Program-made: the position numbers and the translations under genes
IMG/VR virus record: IMGVR_UViG_3300012005_000053
Span: 1-23,787 of that record
DNA from: a virus
Strand: one strand, 5' to 3'
DNA: 23,787 bases
In this document: in pieces, positions 8,254 through 16,100 of the stretch
How positions within the stretch are numbered: position 1 is the stretch's first letter
How the letters are laid out: each line of letters starts with the position of its first letter
Notes under the pieces: model-generated
Databases searched by the model: none
The model's input: only the letters and a program-made list of their open reading frames with translations
Told to the model about the DNA's origin: nothing

Positions 8254-9402
8254 TCAGCGCAGCCACATCAGCGTCGCGGTTATGGTCGCCTTGTTTACTG
8301 AGTACGGGCCGAAGTCCTGAAAGAGCGAATGCGCCTGTGCAGCGATAGCCCAGACGGCACCTGGGGTGAGGCCAGTAAAGTGGAATGATCCGGCCGAGTA
8401 TGAGGTGGTGTACCCGTTGGAGCCGGACAGTCCCAGCCCATATGATGCCGATGTCTGCCCTATAAGGGCGACACGCACGCTTAGCAGGTCTGTACCGGTT
8501 CCATCGCTTCCTCCTGAGGTGTTGGGGTTGACACCATAGACCTCAGCAGAGCACGTCGCGAGCAGTTCGTTGCACCCCGGCGGGACAGTAATTGTGGTGG
8601 TGGCCACGTTCGCCCAGGCCAGATCTATCGAGAAGGCTGTATCCGTAAAATTGACGATGCCAGGGATAATTTGGTTCGTCAGTGCGGCATTGTTGATGAT
8701 CCCGGCAGGTAGGGACAGGGTTCCGGTGATCGCAGCATTTCCCCCGATGGTGGTGTCTCCGGTAGCGGCATCAAGATGAAAAGTTTGGGTTCCGGAAGGG
8801 CTCCAAGCCTTGATTCCAGAGTCTTCCGACTTTACGCCTCTATTAGCCAAGGCAGAGGTTTGGATCAGGGCCCCGGTGATAGTCTTTCCGTCAATGGCAC
8901 CCGCGATGATCTTCTCACCTGTTATTGCATTAGCGTGGATCTGGTCAGCAACAAGTTGGTTTACCGTTATGGTTTCGGCATCAATAGAGGCGATAACCTC
9001 GTGGGATAACTGACGGGGCACCCATGTCGTTCCACCCATACCCTCCCACTGGCCAATGAGAGTTCCAGTATCGCTCCTTTGCCACCAAACATCCCCTACT
9101 GAGTTTGGCGTGGAACCAGGGGGATCGTTGGAGTAGGTTATCTTTCTATCAATTAATACGTTTAGAGCGCTCATTCCATTGGCGATGTAGACAGGCTTCG
9201 TTACATCCCCACCAGAGAACTGGACCCAGATAATGTCCCCGAGCCCCGGAACACTGCTGGTAGGGTCTGAAGTCTCAGCCCATTCGCTGTCCGCCTCACC
9301 CAAAACCTGAGGTATACGAAGTATCAGCCTCTGGGCGGACATAGGGTCATTGTTCCGCTTGACCGTAGCCTTGTACATTCCAAAGATTTGACTACCTGAC
9401 AC
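8254..9402 (-). CDS. Baseplate spike protein with OB-fold N-terminus and fibrous C-terminus
   Basis: The product is 382 aa. Residues 1-75 look like the OB-fold of gp5/VgrG/gpV-type spikes (YKATVKRNNDPMSAQRL, then VPGLGDIIWVQFSGGD and KPVYI). Residues 93-135 form a small Trp-rich module (VGDVWWQRSDTGTLIGQWEG). Residues 140-190 are repeating ITVNQLVADQIHANAITGEK / IIAGAIDGKTITGAL segments, like the intertwined beta region of spikes. Residues 235-382 form a beta-rich terminal domain. It would trimerise under the hub and pierce or contact the envelope. The start is GTG at 9402, supported by GGAGG six bases upstream; the gene overlaps the hub gene by 11 bp. The long fibrous C-terminus is more elaborate than that of a minimal spike. 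Confidence 0.8.
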   Translation of the reverse strand: MSGSQIFGMYKATVKRNNDPMSAQRLILRIPQVLGEADSEWAETSDPTSSVPGLGDIIWVQFSGGDVTKPVYIANGMSALNVLIDRKITYSNDPPGSTPNSVGDVWWQRSDTGTLIGQWEGMGGTTWVPRQLSHEVIASIDAETITVNQLVADQIHANAITGEKIIAGAIDGKTITGALIQTSALANRGVKSEDSGIKAWSPSGTQTFHLDAATGDTTIGGNAAITGTLSLPAGIINNAALTNQIIPGIVNFTDTAFSIDLAWANVATTTITVPPGCNELLATCSAEVYGVNPNTSGGSDGTGTDLLSVRVALIGQTSASYGLGLSGSNGYTTSYSAGSFHFTGLTPGAVWAIAAQAHSLFQDFGPYSVNKATITATLMWLR

Positions 9403-10546
9403 GGATATCCTCCATCAACTGAGAAACCCAGACTTGGTTACCCCTCATCGTTGCGTAGGTGGCATCACTGGTGTTAGTAAGCGAAGCCGTCCTGTCGAAG
9501 GTTGCTGAGTAGACCTGATCACGCTCCAGATCAAGCGTCGTCGTGAACATATCCTTAGTTCGCTGGGCGTAGATATCGAACAGGTGAGTTACTCCCCTAG
9601 TAAGCCAGAGCCCCACGTTGTCCGTTGCAATAGCGGAACCAGTAACTTCGATGAGGTCCCCGGGATTTAGCGCCGCATTACCGTTGATATCTGCCCGGGC
9701 CGTGAGCCATCCCTGTGTCGCCAGCATCTTCGCGTCAGCCAGAGACTGGGCCACAGAGAAGTCGTCCACCGCCTTTGTGCTTAGCACCTGATGTAGTACT
9801 CCTTCGGCCGCAGTTCCAGTTGCATGCAGCGTCCGGGCGGACCTCTTGTCTACCCCGAATACCACGGCCTGCTTAGTCTGGCCGGTATCCCGGGGCACCA
9901 TATGCCCCCCCAGGACTTCGAAGTTCAGGAGCGTCGATACGGCGTTGCGGCCACGGTCTTGCCGGTAGGTGGGGACCCCACGTGAGAGCGGGCTGCTCAG
10001 CAGGGTGCGCGGGTTGAAGAAGGATCCCGTTGGCCCATCAACGAAGAGGCGGTACCCTGTCTCCAGTGCGAGCCCCTGCAACAGGGAGAAGTCGCTGATC
10101 CCTGGCTGCGCCCAGTAAGGGAGGACTCTCGGATGAACCGAGGTGATGGTACGCAGGCCGTGCTCTCTGAAGACCTGACGGGCCAAGGCCGAGGCAGATA
10201 TGCTGCGCCAGGACCTAGTCTGCTCCTCATTCATTGGCCCAGATGTCCCAATGAGGACGTATCGAAGGATCGTCCCCTTGGTCCCCGCCGTATTTGCAAT
10301 CACGGAATGGTGGTGGACGTAACCGTACCACGGAACTACGGAGTCAAACCGACGGCCGAAGTCAACCTGGGCAGGGGCCCATTCCGGCCAAACCGGTGTT
10401 CCCGTACCTGATCCGAATACACCGCCGACCTGTAGGTCAACAATGGCAAGGCTGTGAACCCCAAAGGCCTTACGGATTTCACACCGGCTTATGGCAGCCT
10501 TCTGGACTTCACCGCCAATGGTGAGGTACAGATAGGAGTCAGCCAC
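9392..10546 (-). CDS. Tail hub protein, phage late control D (gpD/gp27-like)
   Basis: The product is 384 aa, within the normal size range for gpD-type hubs. The pattern fits: an N-terminal beta region (YLYLTIGGEVQKA), a WYGYVHHHSVIAN strand typical of the first hub barrel, a central helical segment (SISASALARQVFREHGLRTI, then ISDFSLLQGLALETGYRLFVDG), and a C-terminal barrel with GWLTARADINGNAALNPGDLIEV. The FxxLQxLAxExGYxxxVxG motif is characteristic of the family. It forms the ring that links tube to spike. The start is GTG at 10546, overlapping the LysM gene by 8 bp. It lies directly before the spike gene, as in P2 and eCIS clusters. Confidence 0.88.
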   Translation of the reverse strand: MADSYLYLTIGGEVQKAAISRCEIRKAFGVHSLAIVDLQVGGVFGSGTGTPVWPEWAPAQVDFGRRFDSVVPWYGYVHHHSVIANTAGTKGTILRYVLIGTSGPMNEEQTRSWRSISASALARQVFREHGLRTITSVHPRVLPYWAQPGISDFSLLQGLALETGYRLFVDGPTGSFFNPRTLLSSPLSRGVPTYRQDRGRNAVSTLLNFEVLGGHMVPRDTGQTKQAVVFGVDKRSARTLHATGTAAEGVLHQVLSTKAVDDFSVAQSLADAKMLATQGWLTARADINGNAALNPGDLIEVTGSAIATDNVGLWLTRGVTHLFDIYAQRTKDMFTTTLDLERDQVYSATFDRTASLTNTSDATYATMRGNQVWVSQLMEDIRVR

Positions 10547-10811
10547 TGGGGAGTCTCAGAATCGTGCCAATAGGAATCTCGGTCCAGTCAAGGATCTCAG
10601 GATTCGCGTCCGCGATCTTCCACCACAGTGACCCATCTCCATACAGATCTGTGGCAAGAAGGTCGAGCCTGTCCCCGTCCTTCATGCTGTAGTAGGTGAA
10701 GGAGAAGCCCCAGGGGGTCTGTCGGCTCGGAACGACGGTCATCCGGGCACCACTAGGCCCATTGACTATCGTGGTCTTAGAACCGCTGTAGCGAGATCGG
10801 CTGCCTATCAT
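10539..10811 (-). CDS. LysM-domain tail protein (gpX/gp53-like)
   Basis: The product is 90 aa. Residues about 42-90 form a LysM-like fold: MKDGDRLDLLATDLYGDGSL, then WWKIADANPEILDW and IPIGTILRLP. This is the D.L..IA...YG....W..IA.AN......I..G..L..P pattern of phage gpX and the LysM part of eCIS Afp7. In tails this domain helps build the tube-baseplate junction rather than binding peptidoglycan in free form. It starts with ATG at 10811, overlapping the previous stop as ATGA, and is followed by the hub gene with an 8-bp overlap. In many systems this domain is fused to the protein encoded just upstream; here they are separate. Confidence 0.88.
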   Translation of the reverse strand: MIGSRSRYSGSKTTIVNGPSGARMTVVPSRQTPWGFSFTYYSMKDGDRLDLLATDLYGDGSLWWKIADANPEILDWTEIPIGTILRLPSG

Positions 10812-11590
10812 CGGCCACCCCTCCCCACATTGCTTGCCGAGTACCCGGCGTCAGCCACACCCGTACCGGCCACAACCTCCGCATTGGTTACCGGGAACAA
10901 CTGCATCCCTATCTCCAAGGAGCAACGGTTAGGAATCATCCTTTGCGTGAAGTGCGTGTACGACACATTCGCCGTGGAGATCACCCCATGATATGACAAG
11001 TGTTTTCCGAAGATAACACGAACTGGGACGTACTGCATGAATGAGGTTGGTGATGCATCGTCGATGAGGCTCACGTCTACCGCCGGGGACAGCCCTGCAG
11101 CCAATGCCTTGGTAAATGGGTCTGCCGCGATGGCTGCCCCTGTGGTATTCCCCGCTGGTGCGAACGCGCTAGCATCCCCAAGAATCCCCAACATAGCGTA
11201 GAAGTGCTTTATATCGGCTATCACACCCAGACGACTCGTCTCTACCTGCGAGTTGTACACCCACGTCTCATAGGTACGGTCGAATAGAAGGCTGAACGAA
11301 ACAGTCTGCGACATAGGCATCATCCAGATGCTGGCGTCCAGTGCACTCTGCACCTGCGTGTCACCAATAGTGTCAGTAAGTACGCTTCCATTCCACTGAA
11401 TTCCCGAGGGGTTGTACAAAAAGTTCAACCGGCGATAATAACCATTGACCTTCTCCTTGGCCTCTATTCTCCCTCGGAATAGTGTGTTACCACCCTCGGC
11501 CAAAGGGTTATTTATAGCGACCCCCGGGATAGCCCTGATCCTAGGGTCGAAAGGCGGGTTCTCTACGTAAGCAACGCCATCTGTGGGCAT
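10808..11590 (-). CDS. Tube-initiator/baseplate protein (CIS tube-like, Afp7 N-terminal type)
   Basis: The product is 260 aa. It has a segment with the look of contractile-injection-system tube-type proteins: YRRLNFLYNPSGIQWNGS, then SQTVSFSLLFDRTYETW, and later MQYVPVRVIFGKHLSYHGVI and SYTHFTQRMIPNRCSLEIGM. The F.FNP..i......N, SF.l.FDrT and F.....P.R.....L.. pattern is shared with Afp7/PVC7-like tube-initiating proteins. It would cap the tube at the baseplate, together with the LysM protein encoded next. The ATG at 11590 overlaps the tape-measure stop by one base (TAATG). The family assignment is from motifs and position. Confidence 0.75.
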   Translation of the reverse strand: MPTDGVAYVENPPFDPRIRAIPGVAINNPLAEGGNTLFRGRIEAKEKVNGYYRRLNFLYNPSGIQWNGSVLTDTIGDTQVQSALDASIWMMPMSQTVSFSLLFDRTYETWVYNSQVETSRLGVIADIKHFYAMLGILGDASAFAPAGNTTGAAIAADPFTKALAAGLSPAVDVSLIDDASPTSFMQYVPVRVIFGKHLSYHGVISTANVSYTHFTQRMIPNRCSLEIGMQLFPVTNAEVVAGTGVADAGYSASNVGRGGR

Positions 11591-14487
11591 TACGACACAC
11601 CCTTCGCGATGTCGGCAAGACGTTTATCATTCACGATCGTGTCCACGATCTGCCGACCAACCTGGGTACCCACGGCCGTCGTCGCCCCTGTTCCTAGAAT
11701 GATCTTGATAGATTCTTTTTCGAAAGTGATCATCACGCCTTTGCCACCCAAACCTGTAACTGCAGACATTGGGTTATTCCCAGCAAGGGCCTGACGAATG
11801 GCCTCCGCTTGCTGGGTCGGCACGATCATCTCACCCTTGTGAACTCGCGCGTCTTGATCTACATCGATGTTTGTTGAGCCACTGGCATAGCCCTTTTGGG
11901 CACCCCCCAGGTACTTCTTGTATTCACCATTCTTGTATGTTGACCAATCAGACCAGTTCTTTCCGCCACCTGACATCTCGTAAGCCACGCGGGAGTTGGT
12001 GGCCGTGTTGAACAGGTCTTCATTGCTTGATAGGTGGTACTGCTTAAGACGCTCTGGCCCCATCTTACCCAGCATGTTGATCTGGAACCAGCCATAGGAG
12101 TTGTCACCCGTAGCCGCATTTCCATTGTGGGCCCTGGCATTACCCTGAGACTCAGCCATCATAATGGCATAGGCCATGTTCAGTGAACTACCAGAGAAGC
12201 CCGCCTTAGAGAGCGTGTCCTTAATCGATCCCGAAGGAGCGGTGCTGGTTCCGCCCGTTCCGGCTGCGGCCTTGGTTGCCCCATTTCCTTTGCCACTTCC
12301 AGATGGCGAGGTAACTCCGAGGAATGACCCGAGCGCACCACCAAGGGTGTCCATCTCATTGAGCGCGTTACCAAAGAAGGAGGACGCGAACGAGGTACCC
12401 GCGCTAGAGCCGCTCCCCGTTTTGGAACTTGCGCCATCCGTGTTGGCCACGGCGTCCGTCGACATACTCCCCATTGAGCCGAGGAAGCGCCCAACCGTGG
12501 AGATCTCGTTCATGCTGACCGAGCGGATCCGGACGTTGGTTCCTGTATGTGCAGCCTCAATGATCTGGCTGGAGGAAACCAGCATGGCAACGTGGTGAGC
12601 CCCACCGCTCTTCGCGTTTCCACCGAAGAAGACGAGGTCACCCGGCTGGGCGTCCTTCTTGTTCACGGGCTTACCGGATGTCTGCTGCGCCTGAGAGGTC
12701 CGTGGCAGGTTGACCCCCACCTGCCTGAAAACGTACTGCATCAGCCCGGAGCAGTCGAAGCCCTGCTGAGGGGATGTGCCCCCGTAGTGGTAGGGGATCC
12801 CTAGGTACTTTTTGGCGATGGCTATGACATTCGAAGCCGTCTTACCCGCGCCGACAGTTCCGGTTGCCTTAGCGGAAGCACCACCAGCACGGTCCTGTCC
12901 GGCAGCCGCACCACCTGACTGCCCATCCACCCAGTTCTTCCCATTGAAAGCGTCATTGGAGGGCTGGATACCACCCTCGCCGAGGCCGATAAGCGGTGAA
13001 AACCTCAGGAACTTGGCGTACTTAGCCGCTCCCGCTGCCACCTTCACCCCGGTTCCTACAGCCCCTGCACCCTCACCAGTCACGCGGCCTACCACTCCTG
13101 GAGCAGCCTTCATTACTGCCTTGACAGATTCTCGGCCTGCACTTGTGAACAGCGCCTTCGCACCCGCCTTCGCGAGGAACATTCCGCCCATTGCCTCTGC
13201 TCCAGCACCTATGTTCCCTGCGGTTGGTGCGAGTCCTCCCAGGAACCCCTGAGAGGCTCCGAGACCTGAACCTAGGCCGGTCTTCAGGACTGCCGTCAGC
13301 GCTTTGGAGAATTTGTCAAGCAGACCCGTAGCACCACTAAGTCCCGCGCTGAATGCGTCGTTGTTGGCGTCCAACTGGTTTACCTTCTGAGCGGCCATTG
13401 CCTTCTGATTGGCCAAGTCGGTGGGTGTCAGGCCAATTGATGCCAGTTCAGTGGTAGCCACCTTTCCGGTCGGCGTCTTGTTCGCATACTTGTCAAGGAT
13501 GGACGTGTACTGGTCATAGGACTTGCCCTTTATACCTGCGTTTAGTTCAGCCTTTATCCCCGCGAGTGTCTGGGATCTCAGGTTCTCGTCAATCATCCCC
13601 TCACGCACCATGCGGCTCAGAGACTGCCCAATTTGGCTCGCCTGCCCGGTGGACCGCTCGACGGCTTCCGGGGTACCAGCAAACTTGGCTTTGTTAATGG
13701 CTTTGGTAACAAACTGGTGTGCAAGATCTCGTGGGGTTACTACTGCCCCCCCTTTACCGATCGTGGAGATACCGAACATGCGCAGAGTGTTGAATGTGGT
13801 CCCAGTCTGCATCTGCGACATGGCCCCGGCAGCCGACGCCTGAGAAAGGGTGGGGTCTATCAGACCGGAAATCCGGTTGTAGTTCGAGGCGGTGTTGTAG
13901 CCACTTGTTCCAACGGCGAGGCCCATCCTCTGCACGGTCATCTGCGCCGCTGCCGTATCGGCAACACCCATGGAGGTGTAGTTGTTCTGGAACATTGATC
14001 GAGCGCCACTGCCGTTGACTGCGGTCCGGTTGAGCATGGACGTCGCGGTGTTCATGGTAACGCGGTTGTCCATCTGGGCGATCCCAGCGGATGCTACGTA
14101 CCCTACAGTGCCCGCAATGGAGCGCGTGAGGGAATGCCCCCCATTTCCCTTTTCGGAGTCTCCAGTGCCCCCGGAGCGGCCCCCAGAGCCACCTCCAATG
14201 AGTTCGTCGTCCCAAGCCTTGCCTCTGCGCTGAGGAGCAGGGGGCTTCCCAGGAGTAGACCCGCCACCATTGTCCACAGTAGGCTTGTTACTCCCAGAGT
14301 TCCAGTCTTTGGCAATCCATCCAGCCGCGCTCTTAGCGGAGGCCCCAAAGCCCCCACTGCTTCGCCCCTGCGAGTAGGCGGTTCTGAGTTCCTGGACACT
14401 CTTGTTCAGGCTATCCAGCGAGCGCTGAAGCGTTGCCGTACCGAGGAGCGTCCCGGTCCCTCCGATGGTGCTCTCTTCGTTAGCCAC
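11590..14487 (-). CDS. Tape measure protein with NlpC/P60 and lysozyme-like domains
   Basis: The product is 965 aa. Residues 1-500 are Gly/Ala/Ser-rich and helical with a coiled-coil-like start (LQRSLDSLNKSVQELRTAYS), as expected for a tape measure. Residues about 552-670 are an NlpC/P60 peptidase: Cys579 in GFDCSGLM, His632 in AHHVAML and a third polar residue His647 in IIEAAHTG. Residues about 755-860 are a lysozyme/transglycosylase-like domain with Glu779 in AIMMAESQG and the SYGWFQIN motif. Near the C-terminus, RVHKGEMIVP resembles the G-E-x-V-P tape-measure ending. The protein sets tail length, and its enzymes probably open peptidoglycan during DNA entry. The start is GTG at 14487 with GAGGTGAT upstream, overlapping the chaperone extension by 8 bp. 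Confidence 0.93.
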   Translation of the reverse strand: MANEESTIGGTGTLLGTATLQRSLDSLNKSVQELRTAYSQGRSSGGFGASAKSAAGWIAKDWNSGSNKPTVDNGGGSTPGKPPAPQRRGKAWDDELIGGGSGGRSGGTGDSEKGNGGHSLTRSIAGTVGYVASAGIAQMDNRVTMNTATSMLNRTAVNGSGARSMFQNNYTSMGVADTAAAQMTVQRMGLAVGTSGYNTASNYNRISGLIDPTLSQASAAGAMSQMQTGTTFNTLRMFGISTIGKGGAVVTPRDLAHQFVTKAINKAKFAGTPEAVERSTGQASQIGQSLSRMVREGMIDENLRSQTLAGIKAELNAGIKGKSYDQYTSILDKYANKTPTGKVATTELASIGLTPTDLANQKAMAAQKVNQLDANNDAFSAGLSGATGLLDKFSKALTAVLKTGLGSGLGASQGFLGGLAPTAGNIGAGAEAMGGMFLAKAGAKALFTSAGRESVKAVMKAAPGVVGRVTGEGAGAVGTGVKVAAGAAKYAKFLRFSPLIGLGEGGIQPSNDAFNGKNWVDGQSGGAAAGQDRAGGASAKATGTVGAGKTASNVIAIAKKYLGIPYHYGGTSPQQGFDCSGLMQYVFRQVGVNLPRTSQAQQTSGKPVNKKDAQPGDLVFFGGNAKSGGAHHVAMLVSSSQIIEAAHTGTNVRIRSVSMNEISTVGRFLGSMGSMSTDAVANTDGASSKTGSGSSAGTSFASSFFGNALNEMDTLGGALGSFLGVTSPSGSGKGNGATKAAAGTGGTSTAPSGSIKDTLSKAGFSGSSLNMAYAIMMAESQGNARAHNGNAATGDNSYGWFQINMLGKMGPERLKQYHLSSNEDLFNTATNSRVAYEMSGGGKNWSDWSTYKNGEYKKYLGGAQKGYASGSTNIDVDQDARVHKGEMIVPTQQAEAIRQALAGNNPMSAVTGLGGKGVMITFEKESIKIILGTGATTAVGTQVGRQIVDTIVNDKRLADIAKGVS

Positions 14488-14650
14488 TGCTTATCACCTC
14501 AGATGCTCGTGCGGACTGCCATTTGAACCAGGAGAACCAGTGCCTGCGGTCTCTTACTGTCAACCGGCGTATCTCACTGAGGCTCAAAGCCGGGTTTGCT
14601 GCGACTATTTGTTCGAATTCGAAATATGTGTCGTGAAGATTACAGACCGA
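14480..14650 (-). CDS. Tail assembly chaperone frameshift extension (+1 frame)
   Basis: This is a 56-codon stretch in the +1 frame relative to the chaperone gene, filling the space between its stop (14640-14642) and the tape measure start, and overlapping the latter by 8 bp. It encodes DTYFEFEQIVAANPALSLSE then IRRLTVRDRRHWFSWFKWQ. A short segment ending in L-x-x-R-x-R-x-W is typical of the downstream part of tail assembly chaperones. No ATG, GTG, TTG or CTG lies in this frame after 14684, so it is probably reached by frameshifting. The only simple +1 slip is at TTT-C (14651-14654), where tRNA-Phe can move from UUU to UUC; the fusion would be 336 aa. An ATT start at 14680, 3 nt after AGGAGG, is an alternative. 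Confidence 0.6.
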   Translation of the reverse strand, partial: SVCNLHDTYFEFEQIVAANPALSLSEIRRLTVRDRRHWFSWFKWQSARASEVISSG

Positions 14651-15491
14651 GAAACAAATCCCCGATCGACAAAGCGAAATGGACCTCCTGCTCACACGCG
14701 TCGTGCGTGTAGGTAATGTCATCAAACTGCGGTCCAGGCTGACGATCCGTGATCTCACTAAGCAACTTCGCCCGATCCGGGATGGAGAGGGCCTTTACCG
14801 GGCCGGTCTGGTTGGCCACGATATCAACCTCACCCTTGGCGTCAGTAATGCTGATGACACATAGGGACAGCAGAAGCGTGTTCTGTTCGGCCGGGTTCAG
14901 GTCTACGGACGCTAGGGTATCCCTGTCTCTCCCGACGGGGAGACGAACAATGGCGGACTTACCCTTTCGAAGGGAGACCTCGAAGGTGCGATCACTGGAC
15001 GCCTTGAGTGTGCGAATCGGGATATCATCCACTGTCAGCGTGAGGTTGTACTGCTCATTGCAGTTGGGGCAGACAAGATCGTTGAACTCAATCTCAGCAC
15101 CATAGGTGGCTCGGCGGATTTCACGGAGAAGATAGTCCGCATCCCCGATCAACAGAGAACTCAGCATTTCCTTGCTGGCAGGAACGTCCCCAATGGAGAC
15201 GGTTCCACACGCAAGAATCGCATTGTAGAACTTATCCATCCGGCCCGACTGACGAGCCTTAGTGATCTGCTCCTCGTGCATACCGTTCAGTTCCTGAACC
15301 TCAGCCTCGTACTTTACGTCTTCGAGATCCAGACCCATAACCAGCCCTCCTGGTAGCCGGGTGAACGGGTCTGCCGGAAGTGTTACCACAGGCTTAGGAC
15401 CAGCCGTTGAGGCACTCTTGATAAGAGCCGCGATATCAGCATTGGCCACACTGGGGTTACTCAGTGGATCGATGAACTCTTTGTCAGCCAC
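14640..15491 (-). CDS. Tail assembly chaperone / T4 gp26-like baseplate protein
   Basis: The product is 283 aa. It has a zinc-finger-like Cys pattern (VCPNCNEQYNLTL, with another Cys in DACEQEVHF) and the layout of T4 gp26-like proteins: an N-terminal Pro-rich leader, a middle helical part (MDKFYNAILACGTVSIG, then MLSSLLIGDADYLLREIRRA), strands around the CxxC, and a C-terminal hydrophobic end (HFALSIGDLFLGL). Position between tail tube and tape measure is the usual place for the tail assembly chaperone, which keeps the tape measure soluble while tube forms. The start is GTG at 15491 with AGGAGA upstream. A probable +1 slip near the stop gives a longer form (listed separately). The gp26 relation is by motif; the chaperone role is inferred from position. 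Confidence 0.8.
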   Translation of the reverse strand: MADKEFIDPLSNPSVANADIAALIKSASTAGPKPVVTLPADPFTRLPGGLVMGLDLEDVKYEAEVQELNGMHEEQITKARQSGRMDKFYNAILACGTVSIGDVPASKEMLSSLLIGDADYLLREIRRATYGAEIEFNDLVCPNCNEQYNLTLTVDDIPIRTLKASSDRTFEVSLRKGKSAIVRLPVGRDRDTLASVDLNPAEQNTLLLSLCVISITDAKGEVDIVANQTGPVKALSIPDRAKLLSEITDRQPGPQFDDITYTHDACEQEVHFALSIGDLFLGL

Positions 15492-15524
15492 GGGTTATTC
15501 TCCTGATTAGGTTTCGAGTGGGTT

Positions 15525-16082
15525 CTACGAAGTGAATACGGCCTCAGACAACCCGATCGAGGCAGCCAACTTGTAGTCGAAGCCCTCATGAGCGAGTGTC
15601 ATCTGCTGGACCATGATCGCGTTAGCGCCAGCATCGAGATCCGAGAATGCGATGGCGGTGGGCCATGCGTTGTAGACCTTGAATGCGGCCTTCACCGGAA
15701 CGGGGCCCTTGGTTACGGGGTGGTCCATAACCTTGATCAGGAGGTTGGCACGGAAGTCCATACCCGCAGTGTTGATACCGGTGCCCTGCTGGACGGTGAA
15801 CAACTGCCGCATCCAGTCGAGCATCCTCGCATCACCCACAATAACGCCCTTTGAGAGGGTGATTGGGGCGAAGTCAGACTGGCCCGGCATCTTCTGCGTG
15901 GTGGTGTTCATGCCACCCTCACGATACGGGATCACTTCCGTCGTGATATTCAGACCGGAGACAGACATGAACCCCATCTTGATACCACCCAGAAGCCTGT
16001 TCGGGTGGTTGATATCGACGTTGAACTTGAAGTTCCTGAGCGGGTCAGTAGCGATGTGCCCGATGCTGCTTGTTGATGCCAT
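15525..16082 (-). CDS. Major tail tube protein (gp19-like)
   Basis: The product is 185 aa and fits the gp19-type tube family of myoviruses and contractile injection systems. Motifs include DPLRNFKFNVDINHPN near the start, MGFMSVSGLNITTEVIPYREGG (the F..V.GL....E...Y.EGG motif), PGQSDFAPITLSKGV and DWMRQLF. The subunits stack as hexameric rings inside the sheath. The ATG at 16082 has GAGGAG upstream. It lies 18 bp after the sheath gene, the usual sheath-tube pair, which agrees with high coordinated expression. Confidence 0.95.
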   Translation of the reverse strand: MASTSSIGHIATDPLRNFKFNVDINHPNRLLGGIKMGFMSVSGLNITTEVIPYREGGMNTTTQKMPGQSDFAPITLSKGVIVGDARMLDWMRQLFTVQQGTGINTAGMDFRANLLIKVMDHPVTKGPVPVKAAFKVYNAWPTAIAFSDLDAGANAIMVQQMTLAHEGFDYKLAASIGLSEAVFTS

Positions 16083-16100
16083 GGGGTTTCTCCTCAGCCC

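Noticed and set aside
14684-14689. AGGAGG as a frameshift-stimulating Shine-Dalgarno, as in prfB
   Set aside because: It lies 29 nt before the proposed slip codon, whereas the prfB site is only 3 nt away; it may be chance or support an ATT start.
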